IMG/VR virus record: IMGVR_UViG_3300044691_000848
Location: 1-29,215 of that record
Direction: 5' to 3' (one strand)
From: a virus
DNA length: 29,215 nt
The position numbers and the translations under genes were made by a program. The notes beneath the pieces were generated by a model. The model was not told the origin of the DNA, ran no database searches, and was given only the letters and a program-made list of their open reading frames with translations. Position 1 is the first letter of the stretch, and the number at the start of each line of letters is the position of its first letter. This document shows, in pieces, positions 22,428 to 29,215 of the stretch.

Positions 22428-22448
22428 AGCGGGAGTCCTTTCGCTGGG

Positions 22449-23756
22449 TCAGCCGATGCGGGAGTAGTGCGGGCGCCAGGGCAGTTCGAGTTCGCCGACT
22501 CGGCCGTGCCGGTTCTTGGCGATGTTGACGCCGAGGTAGCCGGTGGGCTGGTCCTTGTCGTCGACTTGCTTGGCCAGGAGCATCACCACATCGGCGTCGG
22601 CTTCGATCCCGCCGGACTCGCGCAGATCGGACAACATCGCCTTGCCGCGTGCGGCAGGGGCACGGTTCAGCTGCGCGGGCACGACGATGGCCACGTCAAG
22701 TTCGCGGGACAACTGCTTGAGTCCGCGGGAGAGGCCCGCCACCTGCTGCTCCCGTGAGGCGCTGCGTTCGCCCTTCACCAGTTGCAGGTAATCGACGACG
22801 ACCACATCAAGCCCTGCGCGGCGCTTCTGAGCGCGACACTCGGCGGCGATGTAGGACAGGGTCAGATCGGGCCGGTCGTTGATCAGCAGCGGGAAGTCCG
22901 CGGCGCGGGCGCGGTACTCCTCGAAGCTCGTCCAGGAGCGTGTCGACAGGTCCCGCCGACTGATCTCATTCATCTCGATCGATGCCGCGTTGCTGACGAT
23001 GCGGCCAGCGACCTCGATGCTGCCCATTTCGATGGAGAAGATCATCGCGGAGCTGCCAAGGGAGGCGGCGTGTTCGGCGGCCTGGTGCGCGGCGATGCTC
23101 TTGCCTTCACCTGGTCGGGCTCCGACGATGTACATCCGACCGCCGTGCAGGCCGCCGGCGATGCGCTCGTTGATCTCAGCCCATGGGGTCTCGACGACGC
23201 GGTAGTTCTCCCGGTTGCGAAGGGCCGTGCCGAACTCGTCGAGCAGGTCCCGGAACCCGCGGGTGTGCGTCGTGCGGCGCCCAGTGTCGTCGAGCTTGGC
23301 GAGCTCGTCATGGGCCCATGCGAGTGCCTCGGAGCCGTCCTCAGCAGCCATCGTCCGCTGGGCCATCCTGATCGTGGCAAGGATGACCTTGCGCAGGCCG
23401 CTGCAGCGGCGGACTTCGGCGAGCGAATGGGGGAAGTCGCGCGGGTTCGGCACGACGGAGGTGAACCGGGCGAGAATGATCTCGGCGAGTTCGCCTCGGG
23501 TGTCGGAGGCTGCGGCGATGCTGCGGGCGTTGATGGCTTTGCCGTCGGCTTGAAGCTTTTGCGCGGTGTCCCAGAGTCCTGCGTACTGAACGTTGGCGAA
23601 GTCGTCGGGCTCGACCTGGGCGAGCGCTTCGTCGCGCAGGGACCGGGTGCTGAGGCTGAGTAGCAGGCTCACGAGGTAGCCCTCTTCGGCGTGGGGCTGG
23701 AGCTGGTTGAGGGCTTCCTGGGCGAGGTTGTGCGGGGCGGTCATCGGTTCGGTCAT
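22449..23756 (-). CDS. Replicative DNA helicase, DnaB-like (435 aa)
   Basis: This hexameric helicase unwinds the phage replication fork. The N-terminal domain (about 10-115) has the DnaB look (EGYLVSLLLS...DDFANVQYAGLWDTA). The RecA-like domain has Walker A GARPGEGKS (212-220), IFSIEMG (239-245), Walker B VVVVDYLQL (318-326), and PAQLNR (360-365) with an arginine-rich end NIAKNRHGR (411-419). The start is ATG 23756, overlapping the initiator stop (ATGA); ATG 23744 is an alternative. The open frame extends upstream to 24161, but that is a shadow of the initiator gene. Confidence 0.92.
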   Translation of the reverse strand: MTEPMTAPHNLAQEALNQLQPHAEEGYLVSLLLSLSTRSLRDEALAQVEPDDFANVQYAGLWDTAQKLQADGKAINARSIAAASDTRGELAEIILARFTSVVPNPRDFPHSLAEVRRCSGLRKVILATIRMAQRTMAAEDGSEALAWAHDELAKLDDTGRRTTHTRGFRDLLDEFGTALRNRENYRVVETPWAEINERIAGGLHGGRMYIVGARPGEGKSIAAHQAAEHAASLGSSAMIFSIEMGSIEVAGRIVSNAASIEMNEISRRDLSTRSWTSFEEYRARAADFPLLINDRPDLTLSYIAAECRAQKRRAGLDVVVVDYLQLVKGERSASREQQVAGLSRGLKQLSRELDVAIVVPAQLNRAPAARGKAMLSDLRESGGIEADADVVMLLAKQVDDKDQPTGYLGVNIAKNRHGRVGELELPWRPHYSRIG

Positions 23757-24844
23757 GCGGCGGTGTCCTTGCTGAGCTGGGCGAGGATCTCGTCGCGGTG
23801 CGATTCGATCCAGTCGCGTTTGCGGTCGCGGAAGTAGTCGGCGACGGCTTGCCGGCCTGCGATGTCTGCGGGGAGGTCGGGGTGTTCGTACTTGAGCCGA
23901 GTGGCTCGCTGGATGGGTTCTACGTCGCCGGTCTGCCAGAGTCCCCGCAACCACTCGGCGAGGTCGCCTGTGGGCGTCGCAGGCGGGCTGGTGGCCTTGC
24001 TGCGTCCGGGCGCCCGGTCCTGCTCGGTGCGCATCCAACGTTGCCAGGTGCGGGCCCAGTCGAGCTTGCGGCCGTCCTTGCCTGGCTTGGCGATCCAGAA
24101 GTCGATGAAGTTCGCGGTGTGGGTCTCCACGTCGAGCGACGGGACGTTGCCGGTTGCCCACCGCCGCATCGAGGCGGTGACGGTGAAGTCTTCCGGGATG
24201 CGGGTTCCACGCCGGTCCGGCGTCGGCTTCGCTGGCGAAGGTGCGCCAACTGAAACAACAACGGAAGGTGACTTAACTACTTCCCCTACCCCTTCCCCTA
24301 CCCCGCAGGATTTCTGCGGCCGTTCACTTTTTTTCTGATCGACGATCGCGGGCGATACGGAATTTCCCTTTCCACCCTCCGATTTCGGGTCCGAAGGGCC
24401 GCTGTCCGGGGTCTGCGGATCGAGGATGTCGGCCGCCTGGTGGGCGTTGTCAGTGCCGACCTTGCGCAGCTCCACGGCCAGCACGTGCCGCAGCGCCTCC
24501 GACTGCACCTGCAGCGCCACCTTCAACGCGTTCTGGAACACCTTGCCGTTGCTGGACACGCCGTCGTTGCGCATGAACGTGCGCACCAGCGCCTCGTCGG
24601 TGTCCTCGTCGATCACCACGTACCGCTTCGTCGACAGGCCCGCCAGGGCCGCCTGGACGCGCTCCAACGTCATGTCCGCCGACAGCCGCGACCATGACCG
24701 CGGCGTCAGGGCCAGCACGCCGGCGTTCGAGATCGTCGGCTGTGACAGCAGGGCCTCGTAGAGCCACTGCTCATCGACGGAGAGGGCCTTGAAGTCGGTG
24801 TCCCGCCAGATGCGGCACAGGATTCGAGCGTGCTCACGCGCCAT
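23753..24844 (-). CDS. Replication initiation / helicase-loader-like protein (363 aa)
   Basis: The N-terminal domain (about 1-115, with ARILCRIWRDTDFKAL and SQPTISNAGVLALTPRSW) is a winged-helix type found in actinophage replication proteins. A low-complexity linker (about 140-212) follows. The C-terminal domain has TRIPEDFTVT (214-223) and FIDFWIAKPG...LDWARTWQRW (246-270), a DnaT/DnaD-like helicase-contact region. Directly followed by DnaB (ATGA overlap), it has the layout of lambda O/P-type initiators. ATG 24844 is preferred for the GGGGG site upstream; ATG 24859 is possible. The linker DNA holds a candidate origin. Confidence 0.8.
   Translation of the reverse strand: MAREHARILCRIWRDTDFKALSVDEQWLYEALLSQPTISNAGVLALTPRSWSRLSADMTLERVQAALAGLSTKRYVVIDEDTDEALVRTFMRNDGVSSNGKVFQNALKVALQVQSEALRHVLAVELRKVGTDNAHQAADILDPQTPDSGPSDPKSEGGKGNSVSPAIVDQKKSERPQKSCGVGEGVGEVVKSPSVVVSVGAPSPAKPTPDRRGTRIPEDFTVTASMRRWATGNVPSLDVETHTANFIDFWIAKPGKDGRKLDWARTWQRWMRTEQDRAPGRSKATSPPATPTGDLAEWLRGLWQTGDVEPIQRATRLKYEHPDLPADIAGRQAVADYFRDRKRDWIESHRDEILAQLSKDTAA
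24283..24334. other. Candidate replication origin inside the initiator gene
   Basis: The coding strand has four runs of four G separated by two bases each (24304 to 24283), a full G-quadruplex motif made of a GGGGTAGGGGAA tandem. A 6-bp hairpin CCGCAG/CTGCGG (24303-24319) and a run of seven A/T pairs (24328-24334) follow. The stretch encodes the non-conserved linker of the initiator, the place of the lambda origin in gene O. This is a candidate only, since no clear iterons are seen. Confidence 0.4.
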
Positions 24845-25187
24845 CGCTGGCACCCCCATTCATGTATTTCGCGCACCAGCGCGCCCACTGCTGCTGGTAC
24901 TCGTGCTCCATCGGGCGCTCCAGCTCGATCAGCCGGGTCACCAGGTCACGACAGTCATCTTCGTACTGCTGAAGGACTTCGTCGGGCACGACGCCCCTGC
25001 TGTGCGGGCCGATGTGTCGGTTCGCTTCGAGCAGCTCGCCGAGCGCGACGTAGGTCGCCGTCATCTCCGCGCTGGCCGGGTAGTCGTCCGCCTGGGCGCG
25101 GGCGTCCGCGATCGAGCCGACGACGGACATCGCCAACCCGACCGCGGACGCCCGCACCGCGGTGTCCACGTGGGACTCGTTACTCAC
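24834..25187 (-). CDS. Hypothetical early protein (117 aa)
   Basis: I do not recognise a family. The product is soluble and helical, with an Ala-rich first third and an acidic, Glu/Gln/Arg-rich C-terminal helix (about 68-105, EVLQQYEDDCRDLVTRLIEL). It starts with GTG 25187, overlapping the preceding gene by 8 bp, and overlaps the initiator gene by 11 bp, so it belongs to the same message. The ribosome site is weak, which fits translational coupling. Its place suggests a replication or early role. Confidence 0.6.
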   Translation of the reverse strand: MSNESHVDTAVRASAVGLAMSVVGSIADARAQADDYPASAEMTATYVALGELLEANRHIGPHSRGVVPDEVLQQYEDDCRDLVTRLIELERPMEHEYQQQWARWCAKYMNGGASDGA

Positions 25188-25350
25188 GCGGCACGTGCCC
25201 TTTGGTCTCGGCGATCAGGTCGCGGACCGTCTGGGCGAACTCGCGGTCCTTCTGCTGGCGGCCAGCTCGAGCGCCGAGGTTGAACCCGACGCCGAGCCCG
25301 AGGCTGAGCGCCGAGCCGAGGTACACCACTAGCAGGTAGATCGTCATCAT
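25180..25350 (-). CDS. Small single-pass membrane protein (56 aa)
   Basis: The ATG 25350 lies in an ATGA overlap with the upstream stop, and a longer frame upstream is not needed. One membrane segment (about 3-27, IYLLVVYLGSALSLGLG) is followed by a charged, helical tail (30-56). The product is small and lies in the early region, where phages often keep membrane proteins that affect superinfection or host physiology. No family recognised. Confidence 0.6.
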   Translation of the reverse strand: MMTIYLLVVYLGSALSLGLGVGFNLGARAGRQQKDREFAQTVRDLIAETKGHVPRE

Positions 25351-25850
25351 GCGACTGCCCCGATCTGGCGGGAGTACCAAGCGTGGCCCTCGGCGGTGGC
25401 TTGCCAGACGACCCACTGCGAGCCGCGGTGCTGGCGCCGCTGGCCGCTGTCGACGACGTAGGCACCGGCAATCAGCTCGTTCCTGCGTGGCCTGACGGAA
25501 TTTGGCAGCATCTTGAGGTCGCGGGCGATCTCGTAGTCGGTGCTGCCGCCGCCTTCGACGATGAACGCGAGCACGCGGCCGCGCTGGGTGCCGGCCTTCG
25601 GGGCGATCGCGGCGGCCGCCTTGGCAGAGGTGTCGCCTGCGTCGGCCCGGACCTTGCCTTCGCCGTCGGCGGTGACCTCGGCGTCGCGGATCGCCGCCAT
25701 CGCGGCCACCTGCTCGGCGTGACCGTCGAAGGCGGAAAGGATGCGCGCCTCGGCCTCGGCGAGGCTGGACTGGCCGGTGCGGACGGCGGCGAGGTTCGCC
25801 GTGACGACGTTGCGGATGCGGCTGACGCTGTACACGGGGATCTCAGGCAT
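25347..25850 (-). CDS. Winged-helix DNA-binding protein (167 aa)
   Basis: The C-terminal half (about 88-150) reads as a winged helix: RGRVLAFIVEGGGSTDYEIA, then RDLKMLPNSVRPRRNELI and a wing with AYVVDSGQRR and SQWVVWQAT. The N-terminal half is helical, with AEAEARILSAF near 31-41. It may regulate early genes or aid replication; the sequence does not decide. It starts at ATG 25850 with an 8-bp overlap onto the upstream gene and ends in an ATGA overlap. Confidence 0.65.
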   Translation of the reverse strand: MPEIPVYSVSRIRNVVTANLAAVRTGQSSLAEAEARILSAFDGHAEQVAAMAAIRDAEVTADGEGKVRADAGDTSAKAAAAIAPKAGTQRGRVLAFIVEGGGSTDYEIARDLKMLPNSVRPRRNELIAGAYVVDSGQRRQHRGSQWVVWQATAEGHAWYSRQIGAVA

Positions 25851-26112
25851 CGCGCGACTCCTGGCCGTCGCGGTGCTCGGCCAGCCAGGTGGCCAGGTTG
25901 TCGTCCTCAGCAGCGAGCACGTGGTCGCGCTCGTCTCGCATCCTGTCGTGGATGTCCTGGAACGCGGCCGCGTACAGCTCGGCGCGTTCGGCCTCGAAGT
26001 CGACCGCCCGACGGCGGCGGCCTGTCCTGATTTCGACGACCATGCCGCCGAAGAACGCGAACAGCAGCACCGCGATGGCCAGGCCGATGCTGGCTGAGTT
26101 GGCGACGATCAT
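25843..26112 (-). CDS. Small membrane protein with charged tail (89 aa)
   Basis: One membrane segment spans about residues 3-25 (IVANSASIGLAIAVLLFAFF); a basic stop-transfer RTGRRRR follows at about 29-35. The rest is a highly charged helix rich in Glu, Asp and Arg. It begins in an ATGA overlap with the upstream gene. It is the second small single-pass membrane protein in this early operon. No family recognised; membrane anchoring is the only supported property. Confidence 0.6.
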   Translation of the reverse strand: MIVANSASIGLAIAVLLFAFFGGMVVEIRTGRRRRAVDFEAERAELYAAAFQDIHDRMRDERDHVLAAEDDNLATWLAEHRDGQESRDA

Positions 26113-26456
26113 CGGACACCGCCATCGGTCGCAGCCGGGAGCGCCAGGAGCTGGGCCTCGAGGGTCCGGATCAGTGCGGCCCGGTCCTCGGGCGCGATCA
26201 GGCGCAGGTTGGTGCAGCTCGGGCAGGTGCAGGCAAGCAACTGCCCGACCATCGGGCCGAAGGCCGAGGGCGCGATCGGGTTGTCGATGCCGAGCGCGCG
26301 GCGGGCGACTGCGAGGCCGCCACCGAGCACGTGGGCCAGGTCGCCGATCAGCGCTTGACCGGCCTCAACAGCGGTCTTGACCTCGTCGAACGGGGCCAGC
26401 TGCTCGGCGATCAGGTCGCGCAGCTCAGCGGGTGTGGCAAGATGTGGCGTGGACAT
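26109..26456 (-). CDS. Hypothetical early protein with CxCxxC (115 aa)
   Basis: The start is ATG 26456 because AAGGGA lies at good distance upstream; the longer frame to 26549 would overlap the Xis gene end and cross a hairpin. The product has an N-terminal helix (PAELRDLIAEQLAPF, about 9-23), a Gly/Ala-rich middle, and ACTCPSC near residues 74-80, a possible zinc site. It heads the early operon after the excisionase. No named family. Confidence 0.6.
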   Translation of the reverse strand: MSTPHLATPAELRDLIAEQLAPFDEVKTAVEAGQALIGDLAHVLGGGLAVARRALGIDNPIAPSAFGPMVGQLLACTCPSCTNLRLIAPEDRAALIRTLEAQLLALPAATDGGVR

Positions 26457-26490
26457 GCTGTGGTTCCCTTCCAGGGCCTTGCTGTTCACA

Positions 26491-26520
26491 GACGCCCTCG
26501 AGTTGCACCTCGGGGGCGTC
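26491..26520 (-). terminator. Stem-loop after the excisionase gene
   Basis: GACGCCCTCGAG at 26491-26502 pairs with 26509-26520 over 12 positions with one G.T wobble and a 6-nt loop. It follows the Xis stop by 26 bp and precedes the next gene by 35 bp. There is no T-run on the minus strand, so it may act as an attenuator or processing site dividing Xis from the rest of the early message. Confidence 0.55.
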
Positions 26521-26545
26521 GTCTCGTTTGCGGTGGTCATGGAGA

Positions 26546-26740
26546 TCACGCCGTCTTCACGTCGTCATCGGACGAGGTCATGGCCTCAAACCACTCGTTG
26601 ACCTTGGACTCGGGAAAGCACACTCGACGGCCGATGCGGTAGCCGTCCGGTCCCTCGCCGATGTGCCGCCAGTACCTCAGCGTCCCCTCGGGGATGCCGG
26701 TTCTTTCCGAGATATCGCGCATCGTGAGCAAGCGCTCCAC
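26546..26740 (-). CDS. Excisionase-like MerR/AlpA HTH protein (64 aa)
   Basis: The product begins MERLLTMRDISERTGIPEG, then TLRYWRHIGEGPDGYRIGRRV, the typical small winged HTH of AlpA/MerR-type excisionases and regulators. It would bend DNA at the attachment site or control early genes. GTG 26740 is chosen because AGGAGG lies 6 bp upstream; a longer frame to 26833 lacks such a site. It is divergent from the regulator and integrase pair. Whether it is Xis or an early regulator (or both) is not decided by sequence. Confidence 0.75.
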   Translation of the reverse strand: MERLLTMRDISERTGIPEGTLRYWRHIGEGPDGYRIGRRVCFPESKVNEWFEAMTSSDDDVKTA

Positions 26741-26882
26741 GGCAACCTCCTGATGGACCAGCCAACAACGTTCTGATGGCGGTTGACTCTGATCTTGTTG
26801 TCGGTACAGGTCTACCATGCCCGCATCAGGCACGCAATCACCGCACTACCGCGTCGCCTACAAACTGTTGTAAGCTCTGGTC
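26741..26882. promoter_or_regulatory. Divergent control region (immunity switch)
   Basis: This 142-bp gap separates the early operon from the regulator. Plus strand: TAAGCT at 26871-26876 ends 6 bp before the ATG at 26883, as in leaderless actinobacterial promoters; TTGACT at 26783 may serve another plus-strand start. Minus strand: TTGCGT and TAGACC are 17 bp apart and point to the early operon. Half-sites of the form ACAAC/GTTGT recur (26764-26769, 26797-26801, 26860-26871), the last as ACAA-N4-TTGT across the regulator -10; these may be operators. Confidence 0.5.
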
Positions 26883-27962
26883 ATGGCTGATCAACTACGT
26901 CCAACGCCACCCGACGCCCCCTGGGAAGACATGTTCATCACGAACATGCAAACCCTTCGCGAGCGCAAAGGCTTGACGCAGACCGATCTCGCCAAGGCAG
27001 CCAAGGCGCGCGGGCTGGCGTTCCACCAGCAGACTGTGCAGAGAATCGAAACCGGGGAGCGACCCGTGCGCCTAAATGAAGCGCACGTAATAAGCTCAGT
27101 TCTCGAATCAGATGTCTACTCGATGACATATGGAAGAATGCCATCAAATCGCTCGCTTCTATGGTCCATGAATAATCTACTAAATTCGGCCCTTGACTAT
27201 GCCGACGTAGCACTCAAAGACATATTCGACGAGTGGTCCGAAAAGATCGTTCACATATTTTCTTATGATCTTCAAGCGCTTCTGGAAAACCACAACGGAA
27301 ATAACTTCGAGGAGCTGCCCGGATATCTTCAATCAGCGTTGGCCTTTGGCATTTTGGCATTGAATGCTGCAAAGAAAGCCGCTGACACCGCGGGCATATT
27401 CGGCGACTTCTCTGGAAACTCAAACGCCTACAAAGTCGACGACTACAGCCAATTCTCCTATCTTGCTTCCGCCATCAAAAAGTATGATTGCCCAGAACTA
27501 AGACTACTCGCGGCAGAGTCGGCACCAAAGCTGTGCAGGCTCGCCGAAGGATCCGCGAACCCGCCAAGTAACCCAAGGCCAATGCGACTACCGACAGACG
27601 AAGAGATATTGTCCAACGCTGCCATGTGGCAACGGGTCGCGGCAGTCGAAAGACGCCTCCCGCAAGATAGTCCCATACTGCCGGAAACGTCAGTTCACAA
27701 AATTCTAGGATGGGCCAGCGATGAAGCGCTACCACCAGAATTTGAAGGCGACTTTTTCGCACCCACTCATCGACGCCTTGTAAACACCTCAATGAGGCTA
27801 GCCAAAGCCGCACGGAAAATAGCCTCCCCGGCAGAGGAAGACAACATGCGCACCACCTTAAGCGTTTTCCGCGAGGAAGACAGGCAGCTTGAAGCGGCAG
27901 CCGACACTTTCGTTCGAACTGTATTGAACTACATGTCCGAAGACTTGGACCTGGAGGTGTAA
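26883..27962 (+). CDS. XRE-family regulator with unknown AT-rich C-terminal domain (359 aa)
   Basis: Residues about 20-75 form an XRE/Cro-type HTH (LRERKGLTQTDLAKAAK, then QQTVQRIETGERPV). The remaining 280 residues match no family I know; they are soluble, mostly helical and rich in Asn, Ser and aromatic residues. Hand counts of 60-bp blocks show 60-67% GC over the HTH part (26941-27060), 48% at 27061-27120, then 37-50% to 27360, against 75% in the integrase at 28141-28200. So the C-terminal part has foreign base composition. It is probably the lysogeny repressor, by position and HTH; it is much longer than usual repressors. The integrase follows after 2 bp. Confidence 0.78.
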   Translation: MADQLRPTPPDAPWEDMFITNMQTLRERKGLTQTDLAKAAKARGLAFHQQTVQRIETGERPVRLNEAHVISSVLESDVYSMTYGRMPSNRSLLWSMNNLLNSALDYADVALKDIFDEWSEKIVHIFSYDLQALLENHNGNNFEELPGYLQSALAFGILALNAAKKAADTAGIFGDFSGNSNAYKVDDYSQFSYLASAIKKYDCPELRLLAAESAPKLCRLAEGSANPPSNPRPMRLPTDEEILSNAAMWQRVAAVERRLPQDSPILPETSVHKILGWASDEALPPEFEGDFFAPTHRRLVNTSMRLAKAARKIASPAEEDNMRTTLSVFREEDRQLEAAADTFVRTVLNYMSEDLDLEV

Positions 27963-27964
27963 AA

Positions 27965-29215
27965 ATGGGCCATACTAAGGATCTCTGGACGCGCCCGGAG
28001 AAGCAGCCGAACGGCAAGATCGTTCGCGTGCCTAACGCGCGGCACGGCAAGGGCAAGCGGTGGCTCGCCTGCTGGATCGACCCAGACGAACAGGAACGCA
28101 CCAAGGCCTTCGCCACCAAGACGCCGGCCAACAAGTACTGGGCGAAGATGGAGGCCGACCGCGACCGCGGTGAGTACGTCGACCCGAAGGCCGGCCGCGA
28201 GCTGGTAGACGGCATCGCGCAGCGCTGGTTCAGCTCCCGCAAGGTCGACCCGTCGACGATGATCCACGACAAGTCGGTCTACCGGCTGCACGTGAAGCCC
28301 GTGTTCGGCAAGCGGCAGGTGAAGGCGATCAAGCCGTCGGATATCCAGGCGTTCCAGACGAAGCTCGGCGAGACGCACGGGCCGTCCACTGTGGCGGCGG
28401 CGCGCCGGATCGTGATTGGGATCCTCGACCTCGCAGGCCCGGACGGCGACGAGCTGATCAAGAAGAACCCCGCCCGTGCGCCGATCGTGAAGAAGGTCAA
28501 GCCGGAGGACGACGGCGAGCCCATCGTAGTCTGGTCCGACGAGACGGTGTTCGCGTTGATCGACGCGCACCCCGAGAACCTGCGGATGATGCCCACCGTG
28601 TCAGCTGGCTGTGGCCACCGAGAAGGTGAGGTGTTCGCGTTCTCCGAGGAGGACATCGACGAAGAGCGTGGCGAGATCAACATCCGGCGCCAGATCAAGA
28701 AGCTCGGTAAGGACTACGTCTTCGCGTTGCCGAAGAACGACCGCACCCGGAAGGTTCCGATGGCTGCGTCGATGCTGGCGGGGCTCAAGGTGCACATGAC
28801 GAAGTTCCCGCCCACCCCGCTGACGCTGCCGTGGGAAAGGCCGAACGGCGAGCTGCGGACGCACAAGGTGCTGTTCCGGTGGCGCGACGGCGGCCTACTG
28901 AAGGCACGCGCCTACTCGGAAACCGTGTGGAAGCCAGCGATCGTCGCGGCCGGCGTGATCCCGGCGCCAACGAAAGACAACCGCGGACGACGGAAGTACA
29001 CGACCACCGGCAAGGAGGCAACGCACCAGCTGCGGCACTACTACGCGTCGGTGATGCTCGCCGACGGCGTGTCAATCAAGGAGCTGTCCATCTACCTCGG
29101 CCACGGCGACCCAGCGTTCACGCTGAGGGTGTACGCGCACATGCTGCCCGACTCACAGGACCGGGCGCGGCAGGCGATCGACAAGCGGATGTTCCGTCCG
29201 CGCGCCGTCGGCTGA
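27965..29215 (+). CDS. int: Tyrosine site-specific integrase (416 aa)
   Basis: This enzyme integrates and, with Xis, excises the phage. An N-terminal arm-binding domain (about 1-75, with RWLACWIDPDEQERTKAF) and a SAM-like core-binding domain (about 80-175) precede the catalytic domain. All catalytic residues are seen: R219 (GHREGEV), H354 and R357 (HQLR), H380 (LGHGD) and Y390 (VYAHML). The ATG is preceded by GGAGGTG formed by the last codons of the regulator gene, 2 bp away, so the two are co-transcribed. The attachment site would be expected just past the window end. Confidence 0.95.
   Translation: MGHTKDLWTRPEKQPNGKIVRVPNARHGKGKRWLACWIDPDEQERTKAFATKTPANKYWAKMEADRDRGEYVDPKAGRELVDGIAQRWFSSRKVDPSTMIHDKSVYRLHVKPVFGKRQVKAIKPSDIQAFQTKLGETHGPSTVAAARRIVIGILDLAGPDGDELIKKNPARAPIVKKVKPEDDGEPIVVWSDETVFALIDAHPENLRMMPTVSAGCGHREGEVFAFSEEDIDEERGEINIRRQIKKLGKDYVFALPKNDRTRKVPMAASMLAGLKVHMTKFPPTPLTLPWERPNGELRTHKVLFRWRDGGLLKARAYSETVWKPAIVAAGVIPAPTKDNRGRRKYTTTGKEATHQLRHYYASVMLADGVSIKELSIYLGHGDPAFTLRVYAHMLPDSQDRARQAIDKRMFRPRAVG

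Noticed and set aside
22449-24161. Upstream extension of the helicase frame by about 135 codons
   Set aside because: The extra part is an Arg/Pro-rich shadow of the initiator gene; ATG 23756 in an ATGA overlap gives a normal DnaB N-terminus.
24328-24334. Run of seven A on the coding strand as a frameshift site in the initiator gene
   Set aside because: The run does not stand as X XXY YYZ in the reading frame, and the full frame already gives both expected domains.
1-29215. CRISPR arrays, tRNA genes and insertion sequences
   Set aside because: No regularly spaced direct repeats, no tRNA-like cloverleaf in the few intergenic gaps and no transposase were seen.

Overview
The window is a nearly complete temperate siphophage (probably a prophage) of a high-GC actinobacterium. 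The third codon position is strongly G/C in almost every gene, GTG starts are common, many genes are coupled by ATGA or TGATG overlaps, and one start looks leaderless. The host genus cannot be fixed from the sequence; a Streptomyces- or Pseudonocardiaceae-like host is a guess. No tRNA, rRNA, IS element or CRISPR array was seen.

Layout: all phage genes between about 528 and 26740 lie on the minus strand, so they read from right to left. At the right end, a control region (26741-26882) separates a small excisionase-like HTH gene (minus) from a plus-strand pair: an XRE-type regulator (26883-27962) and a tyrosine integrase (27965-29215, ending at the window edge). Left of the control region is an early operon of small zinc, membrane and winged-helix proteins, a replication initiator, a DnaB-type helicase, a newly delimited 57-aa cysteine protein and a zinc/HTH protein. 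It ends at a strong intrinsic terminator (21537-21575).

The late operon follows, again reading leftward: small terminase, a three-gene sugar and methyl transfer cassette (GT4, methyltransferase, GT2), large terminase, portal, MuF-like protein, scaffold, major capsid, four head-tail joining proteins, tail tube, tail chaperones G and GT with a CCCAAAA -1 frameshift site, tape measure, Dit, three minor tail proteins, and a lysis end of two small membrane proteins, a GH25-like lysin and a holin candidate. A perfect hairpin terminator (471-512) closes the operon. A convergent plus-strand ORF of unknown origin occupies 1-270.

How it works together: the regulator and Xis decide lysogeny or excision with the integrase; the initiator loads the helicase, and a G-rich, hairpin-bearing stretch inside the initiator gene is a candidate origin. 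The zinc/HTH gene sits next to a candidate late promoter followed at once by a terminator, an arrangement resembling lambda Q-pR'-tR'. Late genes build a capsid and a long non-contractile tail, possibly glycosylated, and lyse the cell. The main unusual points are the abrupt drop in GC content inside the regulator gene, the glycosylation cassette between the terminase genes, the hairpins bracketing the capsid and tail-tube genes, the late-switch geometry and the possible origin.
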